This document shows, one piece after another, positions 13,467 through 23,336 of a stretch of DNA of 64,000 bases. The notes beneath the pieces were generated by a model. That model had not been told where the DNA came from. It searched no databases and saw nothing but the letters and a program-made list of their open reading frames with translations. The first letter of the stretch is position 1. Each line of letters starts with the position of its first letter. Origin of the DNA: Mortierella sp. BCC40632 (Eukaryota > Mortierellomycota > Mortierellomycetes > Mortierellales > Mortierellaceae); NCBI GenBank assembly GCA_011634665.1, contig WAEK01000005.1, forward strand, positions 2,551,001 through 2,615,000, written 5' to 3'. Position numbers and translations under genes: made by a program.

Positions 13467-15377
13467 ATGTATGAACCTACTTTTGATCCAATGTTTTCCT
13501 TCCATGGTTATCAACCCTCCGTGCTATGGAGCTCTCCATCCACACTCGAATCGTCGTGCGTGTCGTTGCTCGCTAGACACCATTCCGATCGCCATGACCG
13601 TGCTTCGACCGAAGTCCCTTTTTCCACTCGCCAGGGATATGTCCAAGTCTGGTTGAATGCCGATCCGTCCGTCGTCTACCATTCCGAGCCCATATACACA
13701 GGATTGTCAAACGTGAGCGAGTGTGGAAGCGGTCACCCCTCACCAAGTTTGCCAGGCGATGACGAAGAGAGTTTCCCAGAATGGGAGAGTTGCCTCTCGT
13801 TCCCAGTTTCCCAAACCGATCCAGTGGATGTTGTCGAGGAACCGATTACGGCGTTGCCACCACCGGCTCAAGTGCCAGCTTCTCTTCCGATAGAAATGGC
13901 GTTCCAACAGCACAAGATGCATCCATTGTTGCCTGTTAGAAACCGAGGCAGCTGCATGTTTCTTGGTGTGGACCCTAATAGAAGTCGTTTGAATCGGCGA
14001 TTGAGTGAGTTACTACACAATACGTCTCTGCAACGAATCCGGTCCTGGTTCAAGTCGACTATTGAACCAAATGCGCTCGAACAATGGCGGCATCTTGATC
14101 TCTATGATCACCTCACAAGACAGGCCAATCTTGGCCCATCTAGACCAAAGTCGTCCGAGACACAGCCTTTGGACCAAAGCGGTATCGACCAAACACAAGG
14201 TCAGGACGAGTGCCCCATCTGTCTCCGGACTGGGATGATGATGAAAAGGACATTGCTCTGTCAACACCAGATCTGTTGGAAGTGTGAACAAGGGTTGATT
14301 CAAGCCGAGAATATTACTTGTCCATTGTGTCGTCGTCTGCGACTTATTACTGCCTACGTGGACCTGACAGACATGTTCAAGTCTACGATTGGATTGCATC
14401 CTCAGGATTACACTCATCCTCGCCTGTTGAAGCAAAGGGGTGCTCTCTCGGAATATTCTATCCAAGATCCTTCCACGACGAAACGACAGAGTGACCACAA
14501 CACAGAGTGTGATGAGGACGAGCTGTTGCATGAATTGTCGGATCGGTATTATTGGGAGACGAGTGCCTCTTTTCTTGAGCATCTACAAGATCCCAGCTCC
14601 GTCTATACAGACCATCCCGCTCATCAATATTTTCGTCTGAACACTGCCAAGGATCTTTGCGAAAAACCATCCAATGAGCGATATCTTCCTGAGTACAATG
14701 ATCAAGTTCTGATCGAGCCTCCCTTGTCCGGTTTGGTATTGCCGCCTCATCGACATTATATTGCCCTGGTTCATTTCTGTATCGACTTGATGACACTTTC
14801 AGGTTCTGCCTTTCAAACACAATCACAGTACAAACGAGAGTTGCTTTTGCTCAAGCTAGTGACCCTGTTTCTGGTCCCCACAGATGAATTTTCTCCGCGT
14901 GGACCAGATCGTATCTTCAATATCACTGCTTGGTTGCAACAAGGACAGCTTGTCTTGAATCGGATCCACACCTTTATCTGTACCAAGGCCCGTCAAAATG
15001 CACTTGAGGCTGGGATTGAAGAAGCACCTAGGGAGGTTGAAGAAGATGAGAATGAGAATGGTAGTGGTCGTTCAATTCCTTCTGTTCCAATCTCGAGAGA
15101 GATCTTGTACCTTGGTTCGACAAGATGGACTTGGATCGCACAGTCCTTGGCGTTGCTACTGACTTGGATCAAGGCCGCGGATGCGAACCCTTCTATGGAG
15201 ACACCGGTGATTGACTGGTCCTCGGCACTAGGAAAACATGGTCAGCACCCAGAAGAAGAAGTAGTGGATGAAAACCCACACGCGCCAAAACGAAGACGTA
15301 TCTCGGTCGTTGGTCGCAGACAATCTCTGTTAGAGAGAGAAAGATCACATGAGGTAGAGGTTTCTGAAGCACTTTAA
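13467..15377 (+). CDS. RING-finger protein, probable E3 ubiquitin ligase
   Basis: Single-exon gene of 636 residues. A C3HC4 RING finger lies at about residues 247-290. It has CPIC, then LLCQHQICWKCEQ (C-x-H-x2-C-x2-C) and ends CPLC. The C-H-C spacing is normal for a zinc-coordinating RING, so ubiquitin ligase activity is likely. The rest has no recognised domain. The N-terminal 240 residues are polar and probably flexible. The part after the RING is helical with conserved-looking leucines (IALVHFCIDLMTLSG, TRWTWIAQSLALLLTWIKAAD). A basic patch near the C-terminus (PKRRRISVVGRR) could be a nuclear localisation signal. I do not recognise a named orthologue. The start at 13467 is the first ATG after a CT-rich leader. 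The gene is convergent with MED10. Confidence 0.85.
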   Translation: MYEPTFDPMFSFHGYQPSVLWSSPSTLESSCVSLLARHHSDRHDRASTEVPFSTRQGYVQVWLNADPSVVYHSEPIYTGLSNVSECGSGHPSPSLPGDDEESFPEWESCLSFPVSQTDPVDVVEEPITALPPPAQVPASLPIEMAFQQHKMHPLLPVRNRGSCMFLGVDPNRSRLNRRLSELLHNTSLQRIRSWFKSTIEPNALEQWRHLDLYDHLTRQANLGPSRPKSSETQPLDQSGIDQTQGQDECPICLRTGMMMKRTLLCQHQICWKCEQGLIQAENITCPLCRRLRLITAYVDLTDMFKSTIGLHPQDYTHPRLLKQRGALSEYSIQDPSTTKRQSDHNTECDEDELLHELSDRYYWETSASFLEHLQDPSSVYTDHPAHQYFRLNTAKDLCEKPSNERYLPEYNDQVLIEPPLSGLVLPPHRHYIALVHFCIDLMTLSGSAFQTQSQYKRELLLLKLVTLFLVPTDEFSPRGPDRIFNITAWLQQGQLVLNRIHTFICTKARQNALEAGIEEAPREVEEDENENGSGRSIPSVPISREILYLGSTRWTWIAQSLALLLTWIKAADANPSMETPVIDWSSALGKHGQHPEEEVVDENPHAPKRRRISVVGRRQSLLERERSHEVEVSEAL

Positions 15378-15634
15378 GTCGTAGGTGAAGGCCATAGAAT
15401 GGAGATATTCTTCTTTTTGTTTATGTTGCTGTTCTTGCCTCGAGATGTAAAAAAAAAAAAAAAAAAAAAAAGTCTAATGTACACTTGGCAGCTTTTTAGT
15501 TTGTTTGTTTGTTTGTTTGTTTCGCTGTTTCTTTGGCTGGGTGTTCTCTATCTCTTGCAGACTTGTCCATCTTTGCTCTTTCCCCACCTCGATGACTGTT
15601 TTTTTGAAAGCAAAGAACAAAAAAAATAAAGCGA

Positions 15635-15947
15635 TTAGGACGAAGGAGAGAGAGAGGATGATCCTGAGGAAGAGAGAGATGTGTTGGATGGCTGAGCAAA
15701 CTCGTCCTTGACGGTGTCGGAGGCGCCTACACGATCCTGAGTAGGGTTGGATGATTCCTGAAGGATCTTCTGGTACTCGCCCATTTCTTCTGGAAAGAAG
15801 GAACCTAGTTGTTGTGCCAATGCATCTTCGAAGCTCTAAAAGGACCAGTCAGACAGTTTGTGATACTATATGTTAGTTCTTGAGAGATAGGGGCATCGAT
15901 GCAGGAATATTCTTGTAAAGGAAAAAAGGCATATCCTGTCTGCTCCA

Positions 15948-15983
<36 letters not shown>

Positions 15984-17009
15984 TCCACATACCTTCATAG
16001 CATTGATCTTTCCGTTCGTAAACTGGTTTTCTCCTGCGACACACTCGACAAAGCTCTTTGTGAAAAGGTCGGGATTCTTGCCATCCTCAATATACCTAAA
16101 GAGAGATAAAGAGAGACAGATAGACAGGCTAAAGTCAGATACAAAAAAAAAAATAAAAAAATAAAGCGATAGCCTCATAGCGGAAAAAGATAACAGGCGA
16201 AATGAATGGACGCAAACACCCGGCTTTGTTCATCGCAGTCCAGGAAAGAGATACAGCCACGAGATCTTCCGTACCCTAGAACTTCCATAGGAATCATCAT
16301 GTCCACCAGTTTCTCCTTGAAGCTGTCTACTTCTGATAGATGTGCGATAAGTTCCTGACTATGATAAAGACGGTCCAACAACAACAACAATAATAAAAAA
16401 AAAAAGGCTTTAGCGAAGATGCACCATTCGACGGAACAAACGAGCTGATTTTCCGTGTCAAGATTCCTTTCTTTTGCCCTTGTTCGAGATTTACATTTTC
16501 TGATGAACGAGTGTGTTGCTTTCAGGTTGAAAGTCATAGACTGTGATACTGAGCTCGAGTAAACACTCGATCAATTCTTTGAGCTTTAGTTCCAATTGCA
16601 TGCGAGATTCCTCTGTCGCCGCTGCCGCCAATTCTGTTGGGTCTGGCGCTGTCAGTCCTAGTGATGCATTCGGTCCTACTAAAGCGGAGGCTATAGAGAT
16701 GACATGAGCGTTGGCATTTGGTGAATAGAAAAAAAAAAAAAAAAAAAGAACTCTTCTCTCCTCTAAAAAGAGTCCAACTACAACAGTTGCTCGCAAAATG
16801 TCGATGGAATCGCTAGGAGTCTTACAAGCATTTGTATGTGAGATGGCAGCAGTTGATGCTGGTGCAGAGGTAGAGGGCACTGAAGTGGTGGATGGAGCGG
16901 TGGATGATGAAGTATCCGAGGACGAGTTGGCTAATGCTCCTGTGGCATTTCCTGTGCTGACTGATGCTGTGGCATTACTGCCTGTTGATGAAAGTGTTGC
17001 GGATGCCAT
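15635..17009 (-). CDS. MED10: Mediator complex subunit 10 (Nut2)
   Basis: Middle-module subunit of Mediator, which links activators to RNA polymerase II. I assembled five minus-strand exons: 17009..16826, 16690..16495, 16358..16275, 16095..15993 and 15835..15635. All junctions are in phase, giving 255 residues. The MED10 core runs LELSITVYDFQPESNTLVHQKI, then IAHLSEVDSFKEKLVDMMIPMEVLGYIEDGKNPDLFTKSFVECVAGENQFTNGKINAMKSFEDAL and FFPEEMGEYQKI. These are the hallmarks of the family (DFQP, PLEV-YID-GRNP, NGK). An N-terminal Ser/Thr/Ala-rich extension of about 70 residues and a Ser-rich tail are additions to the usual 130-160 residue protein. Four introns in a small gene are notable. It is divergent from BAG copy 2. 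Confidence 0.87.
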
Positions 17010-17623
17010 TACAGAAAGAGACAGAGAGAGCGAGAGTAAGAGAGAAAAAAAGAGGAGAAGAAATAATAATAATAATAATAATAAAGAAAAAAAAAAGAAA
17101 AAAAAGAGTACTTTGCTGCTGGTTCCCAATGCCCTGTGGATTCCTAGAACCGAGTTTCTTCCTTTTGAAAGGGGACGTGCGTCGTTTCTTTGGAGAGCTG
17201 ATCAGGAGCCGAGAGGGGACGAAAATGCCCCAATCCTTCCATGTCTCTATTAAGAGAGAGAAAGAGAGAAAGAGAGAGAGAAGCAGTCCTACTCCTCTCT
17301 CTCCGCCACCATACTCTACCACCACCATCGCACATTCCACTCTTGCTCGTGCCAAATGCCAAGGACACGGCGAAGCGCGTACAATGGCTTCTAGGAGTTT
17401 TCTATGGTAGATGGAGCTTGGCAAGCCTGCTCCATGGAGGCGAAGAGGTAACGTCAGTCGAGATGACGAGTGTCTAGTGCGATTGCGTCAGGGGAGCCGT
17501 TGCCGCGCCAGAATCTGTGACGATATTGAATTTCGAGAAGATTCTGCACCTTCCCAATCGGGCGAGGTGTCGCTTTGTCAGTGCAAAAAACTCTATTTTG
17601 ATTTTCTCTTTGCTCTGGAACGC
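17010..17623. promoter_or_regulatory. Divergent promoter MED10 / BAG copy 2
   Basis: A spacer with AATAATAAT-rich and GA-rich runs near the MED10 start, then mixed sequence with the heat-shock element at 17532..17544. No gene seen. Confidence 0.5.
17532..17544. promoter_or_regulatory. Heat-shock element upstream of BAG copy 2
   Basis: TTCGAGAAGATTC is a perfect TTCnnGAAnnTTC site about 410 bp upstream of the copy 2 ATG. It shares the core TTCGAGAA-ATTC with the element of copy 1, read on the BAG sense strand, although the flanking DNA outside the duplication is otherwise unlike. Confidence 0.6.
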
Positions 17624-17690
17624 GCTCGAAGGCACTGACAAATGCTAGAGAATTAGTGATAATGCGCAAGGTCTTGGCTCTCAGGTCTAG

Positions 17691-17698
17691 ATAAAAAG
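17691..17698 (+). promoter_or_regulatory. TATA-like element, BAG copy 2
   Basis: ATAAAAAG, identical in position and context to the element of copy 1, about 255 bp before the ATG. Confidence 0.35.
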
Positions 17699-17950
17699 GG
17701 CGCGACTTGCACTGATTTTTTTTTTTTTCAATCATCTCGACTCGAACTCACTCGACTACAACTACAAAGTGCATCAGCACTCTTAGACACACACACACAC
17801 ACACTATCACTCTCTTTTCTTTCTTTTCTTTCCTCTTTACTCTCTCTCTCTCTCTCTCCCACTCGACTCATTTAAAAAAGAAAAAACTTTTGCTTAGTCT
17901 CTCGCTTGATCCTCACCCTCACACCCTCCTTCCTCCTCTCAATCTCTACA

Positions 17951-19983
17951 ATGTACTCCTTCTTCTCACACCCTGCCGCTACCACGGCTCCTCGGTCTCG
18001 ACAATACCACCCTACATCTCTCGTCTACGAGCCTTACTCGTACTCGCCTAGCTTTGTCTACAACCACCCACTCCTGTCTCCACCAACCACTCTGAAGATA
18101 TCTATGACGACGACACTGACGAAGAGGAACAGATCCTCCGAGCAGCTTTGGAACAGAAGCGTCAAGAAAGACTTGCTCGTCAGCACCGACTCCGTCAGCA
18201 GCAAGAACAGGAGCGTCAGAGACAGCTCGAGCAGGAACGACAGCGTCTGATTGTTCAACAACAGCAGCAGAGACAGAGACAGCAGCAGCAGCAGCGTGCT
18301 CAGGAACAACAGAGACAGCAATGGGTCCGTCAACAGAAGCAAAAAGGCACTCCTCGAGTCTCTCTTCTTGCAACAGGTTGAGGAACAAGACCGTCAACGC
18401 CGTCGACAACTCGCAATTGCTCAGGCTCAAGCTCAAGCTCAGGCTCAGGCACAAGCCCTGGCTCGAGCCAAGGCACAGGCACAAGCAAGAACCAAGGCCA
18501 TTATGGAGGCCAAGGCAAAGCAGCAACAGGATGAGGAGCGCATTCGAGTTGCCATGGAGGCTCTTGCCTCATCCTCTGCTGATGACTCTGGTGATGAGGA
18601 GCACGACGAAAGCCAAGAAGAGGGTCAAGATACCCTTGCCGATCTTTTTGGAGGCTCTCTTCTTCCCCCCAACAGCAACTCAAGCGCCAGCGCCAGCAAC
18701 AGACACAAGAGCCGCAGCAGCAACAGCACCCTCGCAAGAAGCGTCAGCAGCAGAATGAGGAGGAGGAGAAGCCTCAGCAGCAAGAGTTGAAGGCTGAGCA
18801 GCCACAGAAGAAAGTAGCCTCTGTCAAGCCAAACATTGACTCGGATGATGAGGATCTGGTCTCCAACTACTTTGAGGCCTTCCCCAGCATCCGCGCCATG
18901 GTCGAGGCAGCTCTCGGTACTCCTGTCCATCACGCCACAGCCACAGCCACAGCCACAGCCACTGCAGCCGCTTCAGCTGAGCCAGTCAAGAAGGACTCGA
19001 CCCCATCGTCTACTTCATCGTCGGCCTCATCGTCAACTCACTCTTCACCTGAACTCCGAGCTGCTGATCTCCTCAAGAAGCGTCAAACCGAACAATTCCA
19101 GCAGGCACAACAGCAACAGCAAGATCAACCTCAGACAGTGAGCCAAAAGTATTCCGAACTCAACTTGATTGAATCCACTCTTGATGGACTTGCTCAGGAG
19201 CTCGACTCGATTGTCCAGGGGATCAACACGACCAAGAACCAGATCTTGATGACTGAAGAGAATCTGACCAAGACGATGGTCCGAATCGATTCTGTGGAAT
19301 CTGACGGTGATGCATCGATCCGTCGCCGAAGAAAGGAGTTGATCAAGAAGAGTCAGAGTCTGTTGGATATTGTGGACGAGTTCAAGCTTCGTAGTCAGAC
19401 GACAGGCAAGAAGCCAGCGGTGGTGGTAGATCAATCCGAGGTTGAGGCCACTGCTGTCGATCCATCTTCAGTTGCCGAGTCTTCCTCTCCCTCTTTGACT
19501 CGATCTGCTCCATTGGAGGCCATCACTGAAGACGAGGCAGAGTCATTTGAAGCTGAAGTTGAAGCCGAGAGCGAGGCTGTAGATGCTGGCAATGTCTCTG
19601 ATATCGAGTCACTTCCCGAGACCCACGATGCTGTTACCTCTTCTGAAGATATTGAAGTCGACCAAGCTCAGGAGTCGGCTCTTGAAGAAGCAGAGCCAAT
19701 GGAGGTGGAACTTGCGGCGATCGAAGCTCTCTTCCATGAAGATGAGGATGAGGCAGAAGCAGAGGTAGCAGAAGCAAAAGAGACAGAGCAACCCGAACTG
19801 ACGACAGAAGACACTGAGTCCTCTGAGGATGAAGCAGTAGATGTTCCTCAGGAGGAGGATACACCTCAACGATCTCTAGAAAGCAAGGCAACAGATCCAA
19901 TCGATACTCTGGTGGATGCAGCCTTGGATCTTTTGCAGACTGAGCCTCTTGACCATGATTTTGATCTGGTCATTGTCCACTAA
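17951..19983 (+). pseudogene. BAG-domain co-chaperone, copy 2 (four frameshifts as assembled)
   Basis: Second copy of the BAG-domain gene. The ATG at 17951 and the stop at 19981..19983 are conserved. Compared with copy 1 the frame is broken at four homopolymers: CCC for CCCC at 18067, AAAAA for AAAA at 18341, TTTTT for TTTT at 18645 and CCCCCC for CCCCC at 18665. After the last one the frame stays open to the stop. It contains an unbroken BAG domain (about 19150-19390) where copy 1 is broken. The ATATAT repeat is two residues shorter than in copy 1. A substitution changes KRQQRL to KRQERL. As assembled neither copy is a full reading frame, yet each keeps the correct length wherever the other fails. 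Whether this is decay, sequencing error or both cannot be told from the sequence. Confidence 0.8.
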
Positions 19984-20172
19984 AAAACAAGATAGTTCTT
20001 CTTTATTATTTCTCTAAAACACATGTATACTATACCATCACTATAATAAAAACAGAAAAAAAAATAAGAAAAGTCTTTCTTTGCGATACATCTTGTGCCA
20101 TTTTGGTGTCTAATTTGAAATGAAAGTAGTCCCTATAGTAGTAGAAGTAGAAACAGAAATTGGCAAATCATC

Positions 20173-20637
20173 TATTTTTTTTTTTTTTTTTCGATTTCAC
20201 TAGCAACGCCATTTCGTGATGAAGAAGAAAAAAAAAATAAAATAAAAATAAAATGAAGAGAGGATATTGGAGGTTAACAAAAAAAAAAAAAAAAAAAAAG
20301 TGATAGTAGCCCTTCATCTTCTTCCTCTCCTCTTTCTGGATTGTCCATAGTGTGCAAAAGTCAAAAGAGCAGGCAGTCTCACTCAGTTTAAAAAAAGGCC
20401 AAAGGTTTTTTCTTCCTACTGAAAAGAAAAAATGCGGTATGCACTCTCTTCATCGAGAACAAGGATGAAATCTGGTTTCTTCATCATTGTGAGACTTTAC
20501 TCTATCCGTGTGTGTGTGTGTGGAGTCCGTGGTTGCTCGGGTGTGCTTACCCAAGAGCAAGAGAATAAGAGTGAGAGAGAGAGAGAGTAGTACCTACCAT
20601 TTCCTTGGCTCCTTGGCTCCTCGGCTCCTTGATTCTT
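20173..20637. other. Convergent 3' spacer
   Basis: Begins with the poly(T) run that ends the duplication and has further A runs near 20280-20299 and a GT/GA repeat near 20508-20588. No gene seen. Confidence 0.5.
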
Positions 20638-21675
20638 TTAACAGCGTAAGGGCATTCCAGGCCAATATACAACCTTGGGTGGTGGCATTCCTTTCTCTTG
20701 AAAAATCGATGGGTCAAGCGTAAGACTGTTTCGATAAGTCTGGTTCAGCATTGCCTCCAACATCTCGATCTTTTGGAGTCGCGCCCCCATGGCCTGCTTT
20801 TGTTCTTCAGTATCCAATGAAGATAGTGTCTGTCCACAATAGAGCCGTTGTCGGTTCCTCTCTCGTGATGCTCGCTTTTGACTCAAAAATGTAATATCTG
20901 TAGCAGATGGCTCAACCTGCGTGTCTGAAAAACTGTCTTCGTCTTCGTCTTCATCCCCCTCACTATCATAGTCGCTTGCCTCAGGAAGGCGATCCTCGTC
21001 GGCAAAGGTCTCATCCTTGTCCAAGCCAAGTTCAGATCTGGACGAGATATCACCACTATGTTTCTTTGTGATTCGAGTCGCTGGTTGCCTTTTCTTTCTC
21101 TTTTTCTTGGCAGCTGCAGCGGCTTTGGCCTCCTGTTGAGCAGCGCGAGCCTTTTCTTCACGAAACTTTCTTGAAAACTCAAAGATGGCGATCGCCTCTG
21201 CACTGAGTCCTGCTGGCCACTGCCTTTCCTCTTCTTCCTCTTCCTTCTCTTCTTCCTCTTCCTGATTCAACGGGCACGGTGCAGCTTCACGGTTGCCTTG
21301 ATAGTGTTGTCCTTGACTAGCATTGTTTAAGACTTCCAAATTTCTTGAAGACACCTCATCTGATCTTGGATCCCATCTTGGATCTGATGCAGTATCGTCA
21401 ATAGTTGGAGCTCCAAGGACAGGGGACATGCCAAAAGTCCACGGCGAACCAGCCATCTGTGCAAAGAAGGCCTGTTTTCTGAGAGGAGAGAAATGGGCCT
21501 CATGAAAGGAGCTGAAAGAGAGCATCGGAGGAAGTGGAGACAATCCTTGGGTCCATGGAAGAGTTGAGTTTGGAGACGCGTATTGGGCACTGAAATGACC
21601 TGGTGGTAAGGATGATTCCTGTGTGGTATATTGCTGGGATGGCCGTGGTACACTATCACTCTCCTGAGGATCCAT
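20638..21675 (-). CDS. Unrecognised acidic/basic, probably nuclear protein
   Basis: Single exon of 345 residues. The N-terminus is Pro/Ser/Gln-rich (QQYTTQESSLPPGHFSAQYASP). An acidic stretch (EEEEEKEEEEEE) precedes a helix (EAIAIFEFSRKFREEKARAAQQEAKAAAAAKKKRKKRQ) that ends in a strong nuclear-localisation-like run. A second acidic stretch (YDSEGDEDEDEDSFSD) follows. The C-terminal 75 residues look folded and conserved: LSQKRASRERNRQRLYCGQ, ARLQKIEMLEAMLNQTYRNSLTLDPSIF and KVVYWPGMPLRC. I do not recognise the family. The alternation of acidic and basic patches suggests a chromatin or RNA-associated role, which is only inference. Confidence 0.7.
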   Translation of the reverse strand: MDPQESDSVPRPSQQYTTQESSLPPGHFSAQYASPNSTLPWTQGLSPLPPMLSFSSFHEAHFSPLRKQAFFAQMAGSPWTFGMSPVLGAPTIDDTASDPRWDPRSDEVSSRNLEVLNNASQGQHYQGNREAAPCPLNQEEEEEKEEEEEERQWPAGLSAEAIAIFEFSRKFREEKARAAQQEAKAAAAAKKKRKKRQPATRITKKHSGDISSRSELGLDKDETFADEDRLPEASDYDSEGDEDEDEDSFSDTQVEPSATDITFLSQKRASRERNRQRLYCGQTLSSLDTEEQKQAMGARLQKIEMLEAMLNQTYRNSLTLDPSIFQEKGMPPPKVVYWPGMPLRC

Positions 21676-21987
21676 TCTTGATTGAGTTATGGATCCAGAT
21701 GAATGGCGAATATTGAAGCATCGTGAGTAATAGAAAAAAAAAAAAAAAAAAAAATAGGGAGGAACAAGACTTTGCCATCAAAAACCAAACACCAAGACTC
21801 TTAACAAATGATGCATTCACATTTTAAGGGGCAAGCCCAAACAACCAGAAAGACAAGGTCATAGTATTTTTTTTTCGGTTCCAACAAACGATTACAAGAA
21901 TCACACCGATGGGACAGTGCTTCTCGAACCCTTTATGATATAGTTTTTACTATCGATACATGAAGCATGTTCAGGAACATGAAGCAT

Positions 21988-23211
21988 TTAGTCGAAGAGA
22001 CCGAAGCCCATATCGTCATCGGACTCCTCCTCCTTCTCGGCGGGCTTCTCCTCAGCCTTCTCAGCAGAGGCAGCGGCGGCAGCGGGGGCAGCAGCGACGG
22101 CGAAAGCGGAGGGATCGGCGAGGTAAGCCTTGATCTGTTTAGGTACCAAAGACGGTAGGACGAAAGAGTAATAAAGAGAATTAGTCCGAGTTCTTTCGTT
22201 TCTTCTTCAAGGATGACCGCACCTCAAGAAAGAGGGGACAATCGAATCCAGGAGATATGGGAACCATCAGGAAAAAATTAGAGTGTTTGATTATCTCGTC
22301 ACCGCCCCGAAGGGCTTTGTCGAGTTTTTTCATCACACGGCTCTCGGAAGTATAGGATAAACAAGTGCAGGAAACAAGTGCAAAAGAAAAGAGAAAGAAA
22401 CTCGAATAAAAGAAAAATAACACATTACCTTCTCAGAGCCAGGGAAGGTGTACTCGGTGGAGATGGAGACGGCCAACAAGTTCTTGTAAGAGTTGATGAG
22501 CGAGTGGGGGACGGAGGCAACGGTGGGGTAGCCGATCTGGAGAGAGATGGCGGCAATGTTCTTGATGCCCTGGAGGAACTGGGCAACAAGGGCATCCTCC
22601 TCAATGTCCAAGACAGAGGGGTGGAAGACGGTGCCGTTGTCGTAGACCTGAACGACAGTCAAACCGTAGGTGAAGGGCGAGATGTTCAACATGTTGAGAA
22701 GAGCAGCCTCGGAAGCACCGACACGGACGCCGACCTTGATAAGATGGACATCGTTGATAATTTCAATGGTACCACGAGCAATCTTGGTGGGAACACCCAA
22801 AGCCTGGAAGAAAGAGGTCTTGCCGGGCTCCATGCCGGTGTTACCGGCAGGGACAATGACATCAACGGGGGCGAGAGCACCGGCCTTGGCGGGAGCCTTG
22901 ACACGGTTGGTCAAGATCTTGTCACGGACGGTCTTCAAGTCAGAGTTGGTGAAGACGAAACCGATGTTGCCACGGACCGAGGGCATGAGCTTCTCGTAGT
23001 TGGGGTTCTCCTCCTGGAGGATACGGATGGCACGACGAACCATGGTGTTCTTGCCCATGAGGATCCTGGCATCGCCACGGAGAGCCTTACGGATCTCGTG
23101 CATCTGGTTGGAACCGACATTGTCAACGTTGACAATGAAGATGGAGTTGTACTCCTCCAAGTAAGTCTTGAGCTTCTGGAAATAAACTTCCTTCTTGCCT
23201 GCCTTCGACAT
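21988..23211 (-). CDS. RPP0: 60S acidic ribosomal protein P0 (uL10)
   Basis: Scaffold of the ribosomal stalk that binds P1/P2 and recruits elongation factors. Two minus-strand exons, 23211..22429 and 22134..21988, give 309 residues. The 294-bp intron (GTAATG...CAG) lies between SEK and IKAYLADPS. The N-terminal uL10 domain begins [46 protein letters not shown] and includes [12 protein letters not shown]. The second domain has [16 protein letters not shown] and [26 protein letters not shown] segments. The Ala-rich hinge and the exact stalk tail [14 protein letters not shown] are present. Length and sequence match the family fully. The intron appears to host a box C/D snoRNA. Codon usage is biased, as in RPS2. 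Confidence 0.97.
22261..22343 (-). ncRNA. Candidate box C/D snoRNA in the RPP0 intron (18S 2'-O-methylation guide)
   Basis: On the RPP0 sense strand the intron holds a 5-nt stem GAGCC (22343..22339), two bases, box C GTGATGA (22336..22330), about 59 nt, box D CTGA (22270..22267), one base and GGTTC (22265..22261), which pairs with the stem. Directly upstream of box D is a 17-nt guide. Its complement, GAAAAAATTAGAGTGTT, is a stretch of eukaryotic 18S rRNA that I recall from the region methylated in yeast by snR53. The fifth base from box D pairs with the fourth A of the A6 run. A degenerate C' box (TGACGA) lies near 22296-22301. Size (83 nt) and placement inside a ribosomal-protein intron fit the class. 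Expression is not shown by sequence. Confidence 0.75.
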
Positions 23212-23300
23212 GGTGATTCTGTTCGAGGGAATTTAAAGGTCTAAAGGGGATGATCGTTGGTGCAAAGGTGATGTCGTTGGAGGTCAGTCAATTGCGCCTT

Positions 23301-23336
23301 CATTCATTCATTCATTCATTCATTCATTCATTCATT
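23301..23336 (+). repeat. CATT microsatellite (9 units)
   Basis: Nine tandem CATT units about 90 bp upstream of the RPP0 start codon, inside its promoter or 5' leader. Confidence 0.9.

Larger units (their letters stand above)
17624..20172. repeat. Inverted segmental duplication, copy 2 (about 2.55 kb)
   Basis: The reverse complement of 5812..8358. The right edge is a poly(T) run at about 20173-20191; the left edge is at CTCGAAGGC near 17624. The spacer between the two arms is about 9.3 kb. Confidence 0.95.

Noticed and set aside
18251..18790. Separate genes for the open frames inside BAG copy 2
   Set aside because: They are fragments of one gene broken by homopolymer indels; alignment to copy 1 joins them.
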